Part shown: piece after piece, positions 8,672 through 17,779 of the stretch
How the letters are laid out: every line of letters begins with the position of its first letter
How positions within the stretch are numbered: position 1 is the first letter of the stretch
NCBI GenBank assembly: GCA_002862085.1
Contig: PKCK01000072.1
Coordinates: forward strand, 34,921 to 98,920
From: Planctomycetota bacterium
GTDB taxonomy: Bacteria; Planctomycetota; UBA1135; GCA-002686595
DNA length: 64,000 nt
Direction: 5' to 3'
Position numbers and translations under genes: made by a program
The notes under the pieces: generated by a model
Told to the model about the DNA's origin: nothing
Seen by the model: the letters and a program-made list of their open reading frames with translations, nothing else
Databases searched by the model: none

Positions 8672-8709
8672 GCGGCCCGCGCCCCCCCTTGAGAGGGGAC
8701 GCGGGCCGC
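8672..8709 (-). terminator. Hairpin terminator after the PVC haem-protein gene
   Basis: An almost perfect stem of about 17 pairs (arms near 8672-8689 and 8692-8709, two mismatches, tiny loop) lies 31 bases past the stop of the gene ending at 8740 and before the GGDEF-like gene. It is very GC-rich and has no T-run. Confidence 0.6.
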
Positions 8710-8739
8710 TTCCGCCCGGGTCTCAGAACGAACTCGGGA

Positions 8740-11700
8740 TCAGTCCCCGAGAGAGGCCAGGAAGGCCACGAGGTCCCTCATCTCGGCCCTCGAGAGGTGC
8801 GAGGAGACGTCCGCGGGCATCGCGGACACGTCCCGGCGGCGCGCCGTGATCTCGCCCGGCGGGATCTCCCAGACCTCTTTCTTGGAGGTCTCCACCACGA
8901 CGAGCGCCTCCGTCTCCTCGAGGATCCTCCCGCTCAGGACCTCGCCGTCGTCGAGGGAGAGCAGCCAGCTCTCGTAGCCAGCCGCGATCTGCGCGTTCGG
9001 TTCCACGATCGATCGGAGGATCTCCTCGCGGGTGAGGCGCTGGCCGACCCCGTCGAGCGCGGGGCCCGCCTCGGAGCCGCCCTCGTCGCCCACGACGTGG
9101 CAGCGCAGGCAGGCGGTCTCGGACTTGCCCGTGAAGATCGCCCGGCCTCGCTCCACGTCGCCGCCCTGCAGGCACATCAGCCATGCCGCGATCGCGTCAC
9201 CTGTCTCCGACATCGAGGCCTCACGCTCGCTGAGCGTCGCCTTCACGCGCTCGGAAGGGTGTCGTTCGGCGGCGGCCATCCACTCCACGAGCTCCGGCGC
9301 CGTCGGCTCCAGGTCCGATCCGATCGCCGCGAAGATCTCCGCACACGCCTCCCCGTGAAGCCCACCGAGCACCCTGATGGCCTCCCGGCGCTCCGCGGGA
9401 TCCTCGCCCCGGGCGACGGCGTCCAGCGCCACCGCGGCCTCGCTGTCGGGCGTCCGCGCGAACGCAGCGCTCCGCAGGGGCAAGAGGCCTGGGAGCGTTC
9501 GAGCGGCCAGGGCGAAGCCCTGAGCCCTGCGGTCATCGCCGTAACGATCCATCAGCGCCTCGAAGGCCCTGACCCGGTCATCGTCCTCGAGCTCCTCGGC
9601 CGAGGCGAGGAGACCGAGCGCGGCGCGGCCGTTCGCAGGCGAGGCCGAATCCGCGACCGCGCGGTGGAAGTCGATCATCGCCACCGCAACGGGCAGCGCG
9701 CTCGGCGGACGCACCTCCTTCGTGCCGAAGAGCTCCTGCGCGTTGATCTCGGCGTCGCTCAGCTCCCGACCCTCGAGCGGGACGGGGCGCAGCGCGGTCT
9801 CGATGATCGGGAGATCCATCACCGGGTGCGCTGCCAGCGCCGCGATCGAAGCGCCGTCTCCCCCGCCGATCGGGCGGTGATCCATGAGGATCCCGTCGCG
9901 GCTGCGAGGCCGGGTCCAATCGGTGAGCACCTCGACCGCCTCGACACGGAGGGCGTCCGCGGCGTCGATGCGGACGGCGAAGTCCGCGAGACGCTGCGCA
10001 GCCTCGGACGATCCGAGCTCGCGGTTCGCCTGGATCACGCGCCGCCACGTCAGCACTTCGTCGTCCGGGCGCAGGTACGGAAGCCTCGCCGCCAGCTCGG
10101 CCATGGCGCCGGCGATCGGCACGTCGTGGATCGCCCGCGCGGCCTCGGCCCGAACGAGGGGGCTGCGATCGTCGAGGAACATCGACACGCGGGCGTCTGC
10201 CGCGCGGCGCAGGATCACGACCGCCGCGCGGCGGACATGCTCCGGCCCGCTCTCCGCAGCCGCGATCAGCCGCTCATGAGCGTCGAGGCGTTCCAGGGCC
10301 CGGATGCACGTGTGCCGCATCCACGGATCCTTCGACGCCTCGGCATCGAGCACAGCCATGATCGCGGCGATCGGATCGACGCCGCCCTCGAGCGGCGCGA
10401 GCTGCGGGATCGCTCCGAGCGCCTCCACGGCCACCCGTCGCACGTGCGGCTCGGGGGAGGAGGTCTGCTCGCAGAGTGCGGCGAGGACGGCGGGCTGGTT
10501 CGCCTTCAGCGCTTCCACGAATCGCTGCGCCTCCCGATCAGCGCCTCCCTCGTCCTCGCTGGCGGCCCACCTCTGCGCACCACCGAGCGCCTCCCTCGCG
10601 CCGGAGATCAGCTGGACCGCGAGCTCCGGGGACGCACCACCGAGCAGCGAGACGAAGCGCATCCCGGCGACCGACCACCGGACGTCCTTCCGCGACGCCG
10701 CCGCGACGCCGCGGATGAGGTGCGTGCGTGATCGGAGCGATCGGCTCTGGTTCGCGACCATCGAGAGCACCTCCTCGACCGTCGACGCCGAGCCGCCCGC
10801 ACGCACCAGGCTCCTCGTGAACGCGCGCTGGGCTCCCTCGCGAACGCGACGGTCGTCGTGGTCGAGGAGCTCCACGCACCTGGACGGTTCCATGCCCCGG
10901 AACCCCCGCGCCAGGAGCGCCCGGACCTCGTCGACCTTCGCCTGCTCACCCGCGTCGCGGGACCGGGGCGAGACGCGGTAGATCCGCCCCTTGCCCGTCT
11001 TGTTGTAGCTCGTGACCCAGTCGCTCCAGTACAGGTCCCCGTCCACGCCGAACTCCACGTCCGTGGGCAGCGCGTCCCAGACGAACTTCTCGGTGTCGGC
11101 CAGAGCGAAACCGGAGAGGTGCGGATCGTTCCGGAAGGAGTGGATCCCGCTGTAGCCGGGGTTGCCACGGAAGTCGCACACGAAGAAGCGGCCGTTCCAC
11201 TCGGGACCGAAGCCCGTCCCGGGGTAGAGCGTCATCCCGGACGGGCCGCTCGTGAAGTTCTCGATGCAGGGCAGGACGTACGCCGGCTGCTCGGGGTGGA
11301 ACGGGTGCCAGATCTTCTCCTGGTTCCAGGGCCCACGGGTGTGGGGCCGCGAGACCCACTGGTACGCCTGACGCCAGCCTGTGTCGCTTCCCTCGAGAAG
11401 CATCGTCCAGCGCGCCTTGTCGCCGCCGTCGGAGTTGTTGTCGAGGGTGAAGAGGTTCCCCGCCTCGTCGAACACGATCTCCTGGGGGTTGCGCAGGCCG
11501 TCGCAGAACACCTCGAGGTCGGAGCCGTCCAGCTCACACCGGAAGATCGCCCCCATGCCGAGCCTGACGAGTCGTTCGCCCTCCGCGGTGTCCACGTTGA
11601 ACCCGCGATCGCCCATCGAGAAGTACAGACGACCGTAGGGTCCGATGACGGGCCCGTGGAGGTCGTGCCCCAGGAGCGCCACCCTCAGCCCGTACCCGGT

Positions 11701-12318
11701 GCTGTGCCGCTCGCGCTGCTCCGCGACCCCGTCGCCGTCGGCGTCCACGAGCTCCCACATGTCGGGGATGCAGGTGAACCACACCTTCACCCCGCCGTCC
11801 GGAAGCGTCTCCGTGAGCAGCCCCGCTCCGATCCCCGCCGCCGGGTCGTCGAACCCGGCCGCGAAGACGGTGGAGTCGTCCGCTTCCCCGTCGCCGTCGG
11901 AGTCCACCAGGCGGACCACCCGCTCGGACTCCGTCTCGAACTCCTCCGCGTAGCGCTCGGGAGACAGGTGTTTGCGATACATCGCCACGCGATCCGCCAC
12001 GGTCCGCGAAGCGAGGTCGTCCTCCAGCCAGTCCATGTGGCCCCGGATGTCCGTGACCCCCTTGGAATGCCGGTACGTCTCTGCGACGTAGAAACGACCC
12101 AGCGCATCGATGGTGAAGGCCACCGGGTGCGCCATCAGGGGCTCGGCCGCGAAGAGGCTGACGCCGAACCCCTCGGGCAGGGTGAAGCGCGCGATGGCCT
12201 CGCGGGCCTCCCGGGACATCTCCGTGGCCGCCGGGGCGTCGCCGTGCGCGAGACCGTCCTGGGGCAGAGGGAGGAGGGGCGAGACGGTGAGGTACGCGAG
12301 CGGGAGGAAGGGGGTCAT
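8740..12318 (-). CDS. PVC-type membrane-associated dehydrogenase with HEAT repeats and C-terminal CxxCH haem domain
   Basis: This 1192-residue exported protein matches the multidomain family common in Planctomycetes and Verrucomicrobia. A short signal sequence is followed by a propeller resembling the PQQ/glucose dehydrogenase-like N-terminal domain (FTIDALGRFYVAETYRH; GLRNPQEIVFDEAGNLFTLDNN; FVCDFRGNPGYSGIHSF), residues ~40-460. Helical HEAT-like repeats run through the middle (~470-1030). The C-terminus holds a cytochrome c-like domain with one haem site C1070-L-R-C1073-H1074, then a family beta module ending in LVAFLASLGD. A redox role in the periplasm, with electrons passing to the single haem, is the family expectation; the substrate is unknown. 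Calcium-binding-like DSDGDGEADD and DADGDGVAE loops are visible. The system I/II cytochrome c genes at 40-43 kb would be needed for haem attachment. Confidence 0.9.
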   Translation of the reverse strand: MTPFLPLAYLTVSPLLPLPQDGLAHGDAPAATEMSREAREAIARFTLPEGFGVSLFAAEPLMAHPVAFTIDALGRFYVAETYRHSKGVTDIRGHMDWLEDDLASRTVADRVAMYRKHLSPERYAEEFETESERVVRLVDSDGDGEADDSTVFAAGFDDPAAGIGAGLLTETLPDGGVKVWFTCIPDMWELVDADGDGVAEQRERHSTGYGLRVALLGHDLHGPVIGPYGRLYFSMGDRGFNVDTAEGERLVRLGMGAIFRCELDGSDLEVFCDGLRNPQEIVFDEAGNLFTLDNNSDGGDKARWTMLLEGSDTGWRQAYQWVSRPHTRGPWNQEKIWHPFHPEQPAYVLPCIENFTSGPSGMTLYPGTGFGPEWNGRFFVCDFRGNPGYSGIHSFRNDPHLSGFALADTEKFVWDALPTDVEFGVDGDLYWSDWVTSYNKTGKGRIYRVSPRSRDAGEQAKVDEVRALLARGFRGMEPSRCVELLDHDDRRVREGAQRAFTRSLVRAGGSASTVEEVLSMVANQSRSLRSRTHLIRGVAAASRKDVRWSVAGMRFVSLLGGASPELAVQLISGAREALGGAQRWAASEDEGGADREAQRFVEALKANQPAVLAALCEQTSSPEPHVRRVAVEALGAIPQLAPLEGGVDPIAAIMAVLDAEASKDPWMRHTCIRALERLDAHERLIAAAESGPEHVRRAAVVILRRAADARVSMFLDDRSPLVRAEAARAIHDVPIAGAMAELAARLPYLRPDDEVLTWRRVIQANRELGSSEAAQRLADFAVRIDAADALRVEAVEVLTDWTRPRSRDGILMDHRPIGGGDGASIAALAAHPVMDLPIIETALRPVPLEGRELSDAEINAQELFGTKEVRPPSALPVAVAMIDFHRAVADSASPANGRAALGLLASAEELEDDDRVRAFEALMDRYGDDRRAQGFALAARTLPGLLPLRSAAFARTPDSEAAVALDAVARGEDPAERREAIRVLGGLHGEACAEIFAAIGSDLEPTAPELVEWMAAAERHPSERVKATLSEREASMSETGDAIAAWLMCLQGGDVERGRAIFTGKSETACLRCHVVGDEGGSEAGPALDGVGQRLTREEILRSIVEPNAQIAAGYESWLLSLDDGEVLSGRILEETEALVVVETSKKEVWEIPPGEITARRRDVSAMPADVSSHLSRAEMRDLVAFLASLGD

Positions 12319-12430
12319 CGTGCCATACGATACCCGAGCAACACGCCGTCACGGATGCACGGGCCCTCCAGCGGCGGACCGATGATCGAGCCGGTACACC
12401 GACACGGGGAGAGCCCGCGCGCTGCGGACA

Positions 12431-13582
12431 TCAGCGCGCGCGACGCTCCGCCACGAGCAGGTCCACCATGCGACCGTAGGACGCCACTCCTTCCTGGCCC
12501 TGGGAGCGCAGATAGGCGTCGTTGACCGCGGTGGCGACGCGACCGGCGGACTCCACCCTCGCGCTGCGCCAGAACCTCGCCCGCTCCTCGAGCAGGGAGA
12601 CGACGGACGGACCGAGCGCGAGCGCGCAGTCACGCTGGAGCGCCGGGTCGGCGCGCCGGAGCGCTCCGTGGACGTGGACGAGCGCCAGGGCCAGCCCCGA
12701 GATCCTCAGCGCCGGCGAGCGCGCGCGGCTGGTGACACGCCAGGCCAGGAAGTTCGCCTCGTCCTCGCGGGCCCATCCCTGCGCGTGGGCGATCTCGTGG
12801 CAGGCGACGAACCCGCGGTCGACCGCGGGCAGCCCCGCCGCCACGTGACACTCCTGAGTGTGCGGGCCGAAGATCCCGCTGATCCCGCAGGCGGTCAGCG
12901 CGCGGCTCGCGAGCGGAGCCCGAACGCGGGGAGTCGTGCACCAGCCGAGGTCGGGCTCCTCCTCGAGCCTGGATGCCCAGGCGTCCGCCGCGAGCTGCGC
13001 GACGTCGTGACCGTCCAGGGAACCCTCCAGGGCGCCGAGCTCCATCTCCAGCGTCGCGCCGAGCTCGGCCGCGAGCTCGGCCAGCTCTGCGGGGGCCGCT
13101 GGCCCCGTTCGCAGCTGGAGGCGGGCGGCGAGTGGCTCGCGATTGTGGTTGAGGCCCCAGACGAGCAGGAACGCCACGTACAGCCATCCGGCAGCGCCGA
13201 GCGCGAAGCGAAGCGCCGCGGAAGGGCCCGCTCGGATCGCTCGCCAACCGCGGAAGCAGAGCACCAGCACGCCGATGAGCAGGGTCGCCTCCGCGAACGA
13301 CAGCCGGCCAGCGTCGAGGCCCGCGGGCGGAACGATGCGTTCCCAGGCCCGACTCGAACGCGAGATCGCGCCACCGAGCACGGGATAGACCCCCTGGGAG
13401 TACCGCTCCTCCACCAGCGACGGATCCGAGCGCGCGAGCAGTGTCAACCCGGCCCCCAGAAGCGACGGGAACAGGGTCCGCCACCAACCGGATACGGCCG
13501 GCGGCCGCGGCTTCCCATCGGAAGGCGCGGCCGCCGGTTGCATCCCGTCTGGCGAGGATCCCGCCGCGGACGGTTCGGTCAC
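12431..13582 (-). CDS. DUF3810-type membrane zinc metallopeptidase
   Basis: The 383-residue protein has a hydrophobic N-terminal half with about three membrane segments (FPSLLGAGLTLLARS; LLIGVLVLCFRGW; AAGWLYVAFLLVWGLNHNR). A soluble domain follows with H262-E263-x-x-H266 in VACHEIAHAQGWAREDEANFLAW, a gluzincin-like motif with E in DEANF as a candidate third ligand. This is the layout of DUF3810 proteins, whose substrates are not established. The GTG start at 13582 overlaps the stop of the MamK-like actin gene by four bases (GTGA), so translation is probably coupled. A longer open frame extends upstream but is antisense-like inside the actin gene. The tight coupling suggests that the peptidase and the filament act together; that is inference. 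Confidence 0.8.
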   Translation of the reverse strand: MTEPSAAGSSPDGMQPAAAPSDGKPRPPAVSGWWRTLFPSLLGAGLTLLARSDPSLVEERYSQGVYPVLGGAISRSSRAWERIVPPAGLDAGRLSFAEATLLIGVLVLCFRGWRAIRAGPSAALRFALGAAGWLYVAFLLVWGLNHNREPLAARLQLRTGPAAPAELAELAAELGATLEMELGALEGSLDGHDVAQLAADAWASRLEEEPDLGWCTTPRVRAPLASRALTACGISGIFGPHTQECHVAAGLPAVDRGFVACHEIAHAQGWAREDEANFLAWRVTSRARSPALRISGLALALVHVHGALRRADPALQRDCALALGPSVVSLLEERARFWRSARVESAGRVATAVNDAYLRSQGQEGVASYGRMVDLLVAERRAR

Positions 13583-14655
13583 TTGAGCTGCTCCCAGTAG
13601 TCCTCGGGCATGTCGTGGGCGATCTTCAGGGCGCCGTTGGCGCCCCCGTAGATCGGCTCCTCGATCCGGATCACGTTGCCGCCGCCGAGCATCTCGTGCA
13701 TCTCCGCGGTGAGGGCGCGGTCGAGGCCCTTGATCTGGCTTCCGCCTCCGGCGAGCAGGACTCGGCTCTTCAGCTTCTCCTGGAACTCCGGGTCGAACGA
13801 TGCGACCAGCTTGCCCAGCCCCTCGACGATCGGCGGGACGATGCGCTGGCAAGCGGTCCGCATCTGCTCCGTGATATCGAAGTCGGTCGGCTTGCCGTTC
13901 ACGGGCAACTGCACCACGACGGGCTCGGTCGCGGCGTCGACGGTCGAGTGCCGCTCCTTGATCTCCTTGACCATCTGCTTGGTGAACTGAGCCTCCGGGA
14001 ACGCCGCCGCGATCTCCTTCCCGAGCTCCTCGTCCACGAAGTCACCGGCGGTGTTCATGGTGATCTGATCCGACTCCTCGGGCATCGTTCCGTGCATGCG
14101 GCAGAGGTCGACCGTGCCCGCGCCGATGTCGATGACGAGGACGTCCTCGAGCATGTCGAGGCCGTACGCGACCGAGAATGGCTCCGAGCAGAGCATCACC
14201 GAGTCGACGGACTCCCGCGCTGCCTGGAGGATCGCGTCCTTGTTGGTGATCTGCGCCTGAGCGGGGACACCGATCACGGCGTAGACGAGCTCGTCCTTGC
14301 GCGGCTTGGCCTGGCGGACGATCTCCTTCACGAGGTCCATCGCCGCGCGCCGCGAGTCGGCGTCCTCGCTGCCGTCGGCGTTGAACTTCAGCACCCCGTG
14401 CTCGAGGGGGCGGTGCAGGTTCAGTGAGAGGCGCTTGTCGCGGGCCTCGCGGCCGAAGAGAACGTCTTTCTTGAGCAGCTTGCGCGCCACCGGATCCTTC
14501 GGATAGCCGACGAAGGACTCGATGGTCTCGCGTACGCCGTTGCTGGCGGACACGGATGTCCGCGAGGTACCGAGATCGATCCCGACGTACAGGACCCCGT
14601 GGTCCTTCTTGATGTCTCCTGCGTCCTGGGTGGCGTCGGACATGGTTTCGCTCAT
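13579..14655 (-). CDS. MamK-like bacterial actin
   Basis: The 358-residue protein has the actin-fold nucleotide site: phosphate-1 loop GIDLGTSRTS (25-34), SEPF with E158, phosphate-2 loop D176-IGAGTVDL-C185, and the adenosine motif LAGGGSQIKGL. Family-specific stretches match MamK of magnetotactic bacteria better than MreB, FtsA, DnaK or ParM as I recall them: VGYPKDPVARKLL (49-61), RPLEHGVL (82-89), YAVIGVPAQAQ (125-135), AYGLDMLED and the terminal EDYWEQLK. MamK forms cytosolic filaments that position magnetosomes, but no other magnetosome gene is present here, so the cargo is unknown. The ATG at 14655 is used; a second ATG lies at 14643. It sits in a row with the small coiled-coil gene upstream (131-base gap) and the DUF3810 gene downstream (4-base overlap). 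Confidence 0.85.
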   Translation of the reverse strand: MSETMSDATQDAGDIKKDHGVLYVGIDLGTSRTSVSASNGVRETIESFVGYPKDPVARKLLKKDVLFGREARDKRLSLNLHRPLEHGVLKFNADGSEDADSRRAAMDLVKEIVRQAKPRKDELVYAVIGVPAQAQITNKDAILQAARESVDSVMLCSEPFSVAYGLDMLEDVLVIDIGAGTVDLCRMHGTMPEESDQITMNTAGDFVDEELGKEIAAAFPEAQFTKQMVKEIKERHSTVDAATEPVVVQLPVNGKPTDFDITEQMRTACQRIVPPIVEGLGKLVASFDPEFQEKLKSRVLLAGGGSQIKGLDRALTAEMHEMLGGGNVIRIEEPIYGGANGALKIAHDMPEDYWEQLK

Positions 14656-14786
14656 GGGGTGGCTGGATCCGGCGACGGCCGGAGCTGTGTGGGCGGGGGC
14701 CGCTGACGATACAACGACGCGCGGGGCACGGCACGCGCTCCGAGCGGTGAGACCCGGTGCGAGCGGGGACTTCGGCCTCCCAGATG

Positions 14787-15269
14787 CTACAGAGGACGCG
14801 AGGAGCCGAAAGTAGCGCTCCCCTGGAGCCTCAGGTTCTCACGGAAGATCGACTCCATGAGGGTCTTCTTGTGCTCTGCCTGAGCGTCCTCGCGATCGAT
14901 GCCCTGGACCTCGCGAAACATCGAGGCGACGCCGAGATCCTCGAACCGACGCTCGGAGGACCTCTCCTCCCCCTGCTGCCCGAGCAAGCTCGTCACCTTC
15001 CGTAGCCGGCGCTCGAGGAGGTGGATCTGACGGCGGGCTCGGGGGTCGACCGAGCCACCCGGTCCACCAGCCTGTTCGGCCGAGGCGTCGGCCTCCAGGG
15101 CCCTGACGTCCTCGCTCGGCCCGCCTTCGCTCTCGAGCGGATCACGGCGCACGCGCGCGCTCCCCGGACGCTGCTTGCGCCGCCGGGAGCCGCTACGCAG
15201 GTCGAGATGGTGCACGACGTTCCCGCCGCGCTGCCCTGCCAGTCGTCCGCTCGTGTTGATCCGCTTCAT
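14787..15269 (-). CDS. Small basic/coiled-coil hypothetical protein upstream of the actin gene
   Basis: The 160-residue protein has no recognised family. The N-terminal ~50 residues are strongly basic (RSGSRRRKQRPGSARVRR), the middle is Gly/Glu-rich and likely disordered, and residues ~78-150 are helical with a heptad-like stretch (RRQIHLLERRLRKVTSLLGQQ), then FEDLGVASMFREVQ. A GGAG ribosome binding site lies ten bases before the ATG at 15269, which supports this start. It shares strand and spacing with the actin-like gene 131 bases downstream, so it may be a filament-binding partner; that is inference from context and coiled-coil content only. Confidence 0.55.
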   Translation of the reverse strand: MKRINTSGRLAGQRGGNVVHHLDLRSGSRRRKQRPGSARVRRDPLESEGGPSEDVRALEADASAEQAGGPGGSVDPRARRQIHLLERRLRKVTSLLGQQGEERSSERRFEDLGVASMFREVQGIDREDAQAEHKKTLMESIFRENLRLQGSATFGSSRPL

Positions 15270-15315
15270 CGATCACGTTCTCCGCCTCGGACCGATAAGC
15301 CACGGTGGCGAGAGA

Positions 15316-15339
15316 CCAGGTCTTTTATCAGAAGACTGG
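15316..15339. promoter_or_regulatory. Small AT-richer inverted repeat upstream of the actin cassette
   Basis: Arms of eight paired bases with one bulge surround TTATCA. The stretch is unusually AT-rich for this region and lies ~50 bases before the first gene of the cassette, so it could be an operator or a weak terminator for the HAD gene. No experimental-type evidence is visible. Confidence 0.22.
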
Positions 15340-15533
15340 CATCCAGGACGGCTTGCGGGAGCGCCAAGTGCCGCTTAGACAGGATTTCGCGGCCAACACA
15401 GCGCCACGGAGCTCACGACGTCCCTCGTCGAGGCACCGAGGGCTCAGGGCGGGTCCCTCGAAGCCATGTCGCGGCCCGGCCGACAGCCTCGGAAGGACCC
15501 GAGCGGCGGCGCACCGCGATGCGCTGGCGCGGA

Positions 15534-16238
15534 TCATCCGAGGCCGAGGACGTTCGGGATCTCCTCGAACGTCTCGACGGCGACGTGGTGCGGCCCGCTC
15601 GCGGGGGCTCCCAGTATGAGACAGCGCATTCCAGCGGCCGCGGCGCCGGCGGCGTCCACTTCCGCCCGGTCCCCGACGTACACGACCTCCTCCGGAGGGA
15701 CGCCCATGCGCTCGGCCGCGACGAGGAAGCCGCGCGGGTGAGGCTTGAAGGCGTTCACCTCGGGCTCGGTGGCGCAGACGGTGATGTCGACCATGTCATC
15801 CACCCCGAGCGCGGCGAGCTTCGCGTCCGCTGGATAGTCGGAGAAGACTCCGATGGGCAGCTCCCAGCCCTTCAGGGCGGCGAGGATCGGACGCAGCGCT
15901 GTCCGTCCCGCCGAGAGCAGGTAGGGAAGCGGCCGCTCCAGCATCCACTCCGCCACAGACGCCCGGACGAGCTCGGGCTCCACTCCGAGCTGGCGGGCAG
16001 GCTCGGCGTACTGAGCCTCGTCCAGGCTCTTCGATCCGTCACCGATCGCGCGAAGGTCCTCGCGGATCTCGCGGAAGGCCTTGAGGACCTTGACGGTCTT
16101 GGGCCCCTTCAGCGGCGAGACGAGCGCGTTGAGCACCAGCGCGCGGCCCATCCGTCGGCGCACGGGCTCGAGATCGTAGAGGGTCCCGTCCAGGTCGAAG
16201 AGGACGGCCTTGGGAGGTTCACCTTCGATCGATTCCAT
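15534..16238 (-). CDS. HAD-superfamily hydrolase (phosphatase-like)
   Basis: The 234-residue protein shows HAD motif I FDLDGTLYD with catalytic aspartates D15 and D17, motif II in IGVFSDYPAD, a lysine in NAFKPHPRGF and motif IV GDRAEVDAAGAAAAGM. The alpha-helical insert after motif I (about 25-100) is a C1-type cap, as in phosphoglycolate phosphatase and relatives. The family hydrolyses small phosphorylated metabolites through an aspartyl-phosphate; the substrate cannot be read from sequence. The ATG at 16238 is a few residues before motif I. The gene stands alone between the flippase region and the actin cassette. Confidence 0.85.
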   Translation of the reverse strand: MESIEGEPPKAVLFDLDGTLYDLEPVRRRMGRALVLNALVSPLKGPKTVKVLKAFREIREDLRAIGDGSKSLDEAQYAEPARQLGVEPELVRASVAEWMLERPLPYLLSAGRTALRPILAALKGWELPIGVFSDYPADAKLAALGVDDMVDITVCATEPEVNAFKPHPRGFLVAAERMGVPPEEVVYVGDRAEVDAAGAAAAGMRCLILGAPASGPHHVAVETFEEIPNVLGLG

Positions 16239-16408
16239 GGGACCTCAATCATCGGCCGACGGCGGGCGTCGGATGCACGGACTCCGCCCGAAGACGCCAG
16301 GTGGATCCGCTCTCGGCGACCACAGCGGGCGACGGGAGCGCTCCGAGTCGTTCGCAGAGGGAACACTGGCCGCCGGCAGCGCGCCTCACCGTGCCTCCAG
16401 GACGCCGC

Positions 16409-17779
16409 TCAGGCCGCCGGTGCGGCGGCTGCCCGAGCGTACCGGCGCAGCCATGTCCCGGCGTAGCCCATGTGCACCAGGCTCCAGAGACACGCGATGC
16501 TCAGACCGACCGCTGTCCCCTCCTCGGGCCACCTCACCGTGCAAGCCCACATGAGGCCGCTGTTCACCACGAGACCGAGCGCCGAGACGAGGATCGCGAC
16601 GCGCATCTGCTGCGTCACGAGGTAGAAGACGTCGTTCGCCACCGAGAAGGAGGCGACCGCGATCCCCGGACTGAGGATCAACACGAGGAGGAACACGGGC
16701 TCCCAGAAGTCCGGCGGATAGAGGGCGTGGATGACGAAGGGGAGCAGGGGCAGCACGACGACCATCCCCAGGCTCACCATTCCTCCGGAGAGCGCGCTCG
16801 CCTTCCAGTAGGTCCGTCGTAGCCCCCCGACGTCCTTCACGTGCGCGAGCTGGGAGAGCACCGGGAGAGCGGTGCGGTTGATCCCCTGGACGAGGATGCG
16901 CAGCAGCGCGCCGAAGCGCTGGGCGATCCGCAGGTAGGCCACCCAGGTCCGGTTCCCGAACGCACCGAGCAGCAGCGTCGGGATGGTCTCGAAGCCGATC
17001 GAATCCATGTTCCGCACGAGTCCGACCTTCACGCCCTCCTTGAGGACGCGGCCATGGGATCCACCGCCGCGGAAAAGGCACGGCAGGAGCGGAGGCAGGA
17101 TGGAGCCCTCGAGGCGGCGCTCCCGGCGGTAGGCGTCCATGCTCAGGGCGGCGCCGACCGCGTTTCCCGCCACGAGGCCCAGGGTCGGCCCCACCGCGTC
17201 TCGGGCCAGGACCGCGCCGACCACGACGAAACCCAGTCGGCCGAACTCCTGCCCCAGCTCGACCCGCGCGAGCGCGAGCATGCGTCGCTCCCCCTGGAGC
17301 GCGGCGATGCAGATGTTCCTCGGCGCCTCGAAGAGCGGGCCGAGGGTGAGGAGCGCCGCGCAGACCATGATCCTGCCGCTGTCCTCATCGAACACGCGCG
17401 CGAACCACGCCTCCGGGATGACCGACCAGGTGAGGACCCCGACCCCGATCGCGACCGCGGCGAGCGCGAGGCTGAGACGCAGGAAGACGCCTATCGAGGC
17501 GGGCAACGTCCCGTCGGGGTCACCGCTGCGAACCGCACTCGCGATCCGCATCGTCGCGACCGGCGCGAGCCCGAGGTTCAGGAAGAACCAGAGGAGCGCG
17601 TACATCCCGCCGGCGATGTAGAAAAGGCCGAGCTCACGCGCACCGAGCAGATGCGCCAGGAGGACCGAGCCGACCACGTTGCTCGCAGCGGTGGCGAGGG
17701 ACGCGACCTGGAGGACGCTGGACTCCCTGAAGAAACGACTCCCGAGGGCGCCTCGGGCTGTCCGCGCGAGGCGTTTCAC
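16409..17779 (-). CDS. Oligosaccharide/polysaccharide flippase (MOP/Wzx-like)
   Basis: The 456-residue protein is an integral membrane protein with about 12-14 hydrophobic helices and short Arg-rich loops. The N-terminus (ESSVLQVASLATAASNVVGS, then LLGARELGLFYIAGG) matches the first helices of Wzx-type lipid-linked oligosaccharide flippases. It probably moves a lipid-linked glycan across the inner membrane for surface polysaccharide synthesis. The GTG at 17779 overlaps the stop of the FkbM methyltransferase gene by four bases, so the two are translationally coupled and probably act on the same glycan. No glycosyltransferase lies next to them. Confidence 0.82.
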   Translation of the reverse strand: MKRLARTARGALGSRFFRESSVLQVASLATAASNVVGSVLLAHLLGARELGLFYIAGGMYALLWFFLNLGLAPVATMRIASAVRSGDPDGTLPASIGVFLRLSLALAAVAIGVGVLTWSVIPEAWFARVFDEDSGRIMVCAALLTLGPLFEAPRNICIAALQGERRMLALARVELGQEFGRLGFVVVGAVLARDAVGPTLGLVAGNAVGAALSMDAYRRERRLEGSILPPLLPCLFRGGGSHGRVLKEGVKVGLVRNMDSIGFETIPTLLLGAFGNRTWVAYLRIAQRFGALLRILVQGINRTALPVLSQLAHVKDVGGLRRTYWKASALSGGMVSLGMVVVLPLLPFVIHALYPPDFWEPVFLLVLILSPGIAVASFSVANDVFYLVTQQMRVAILVSALGLVVNSGLMWACTVRWPEEGTAVGLSIACLWSLVHMGYAGTWLRRYARAAAAPAA

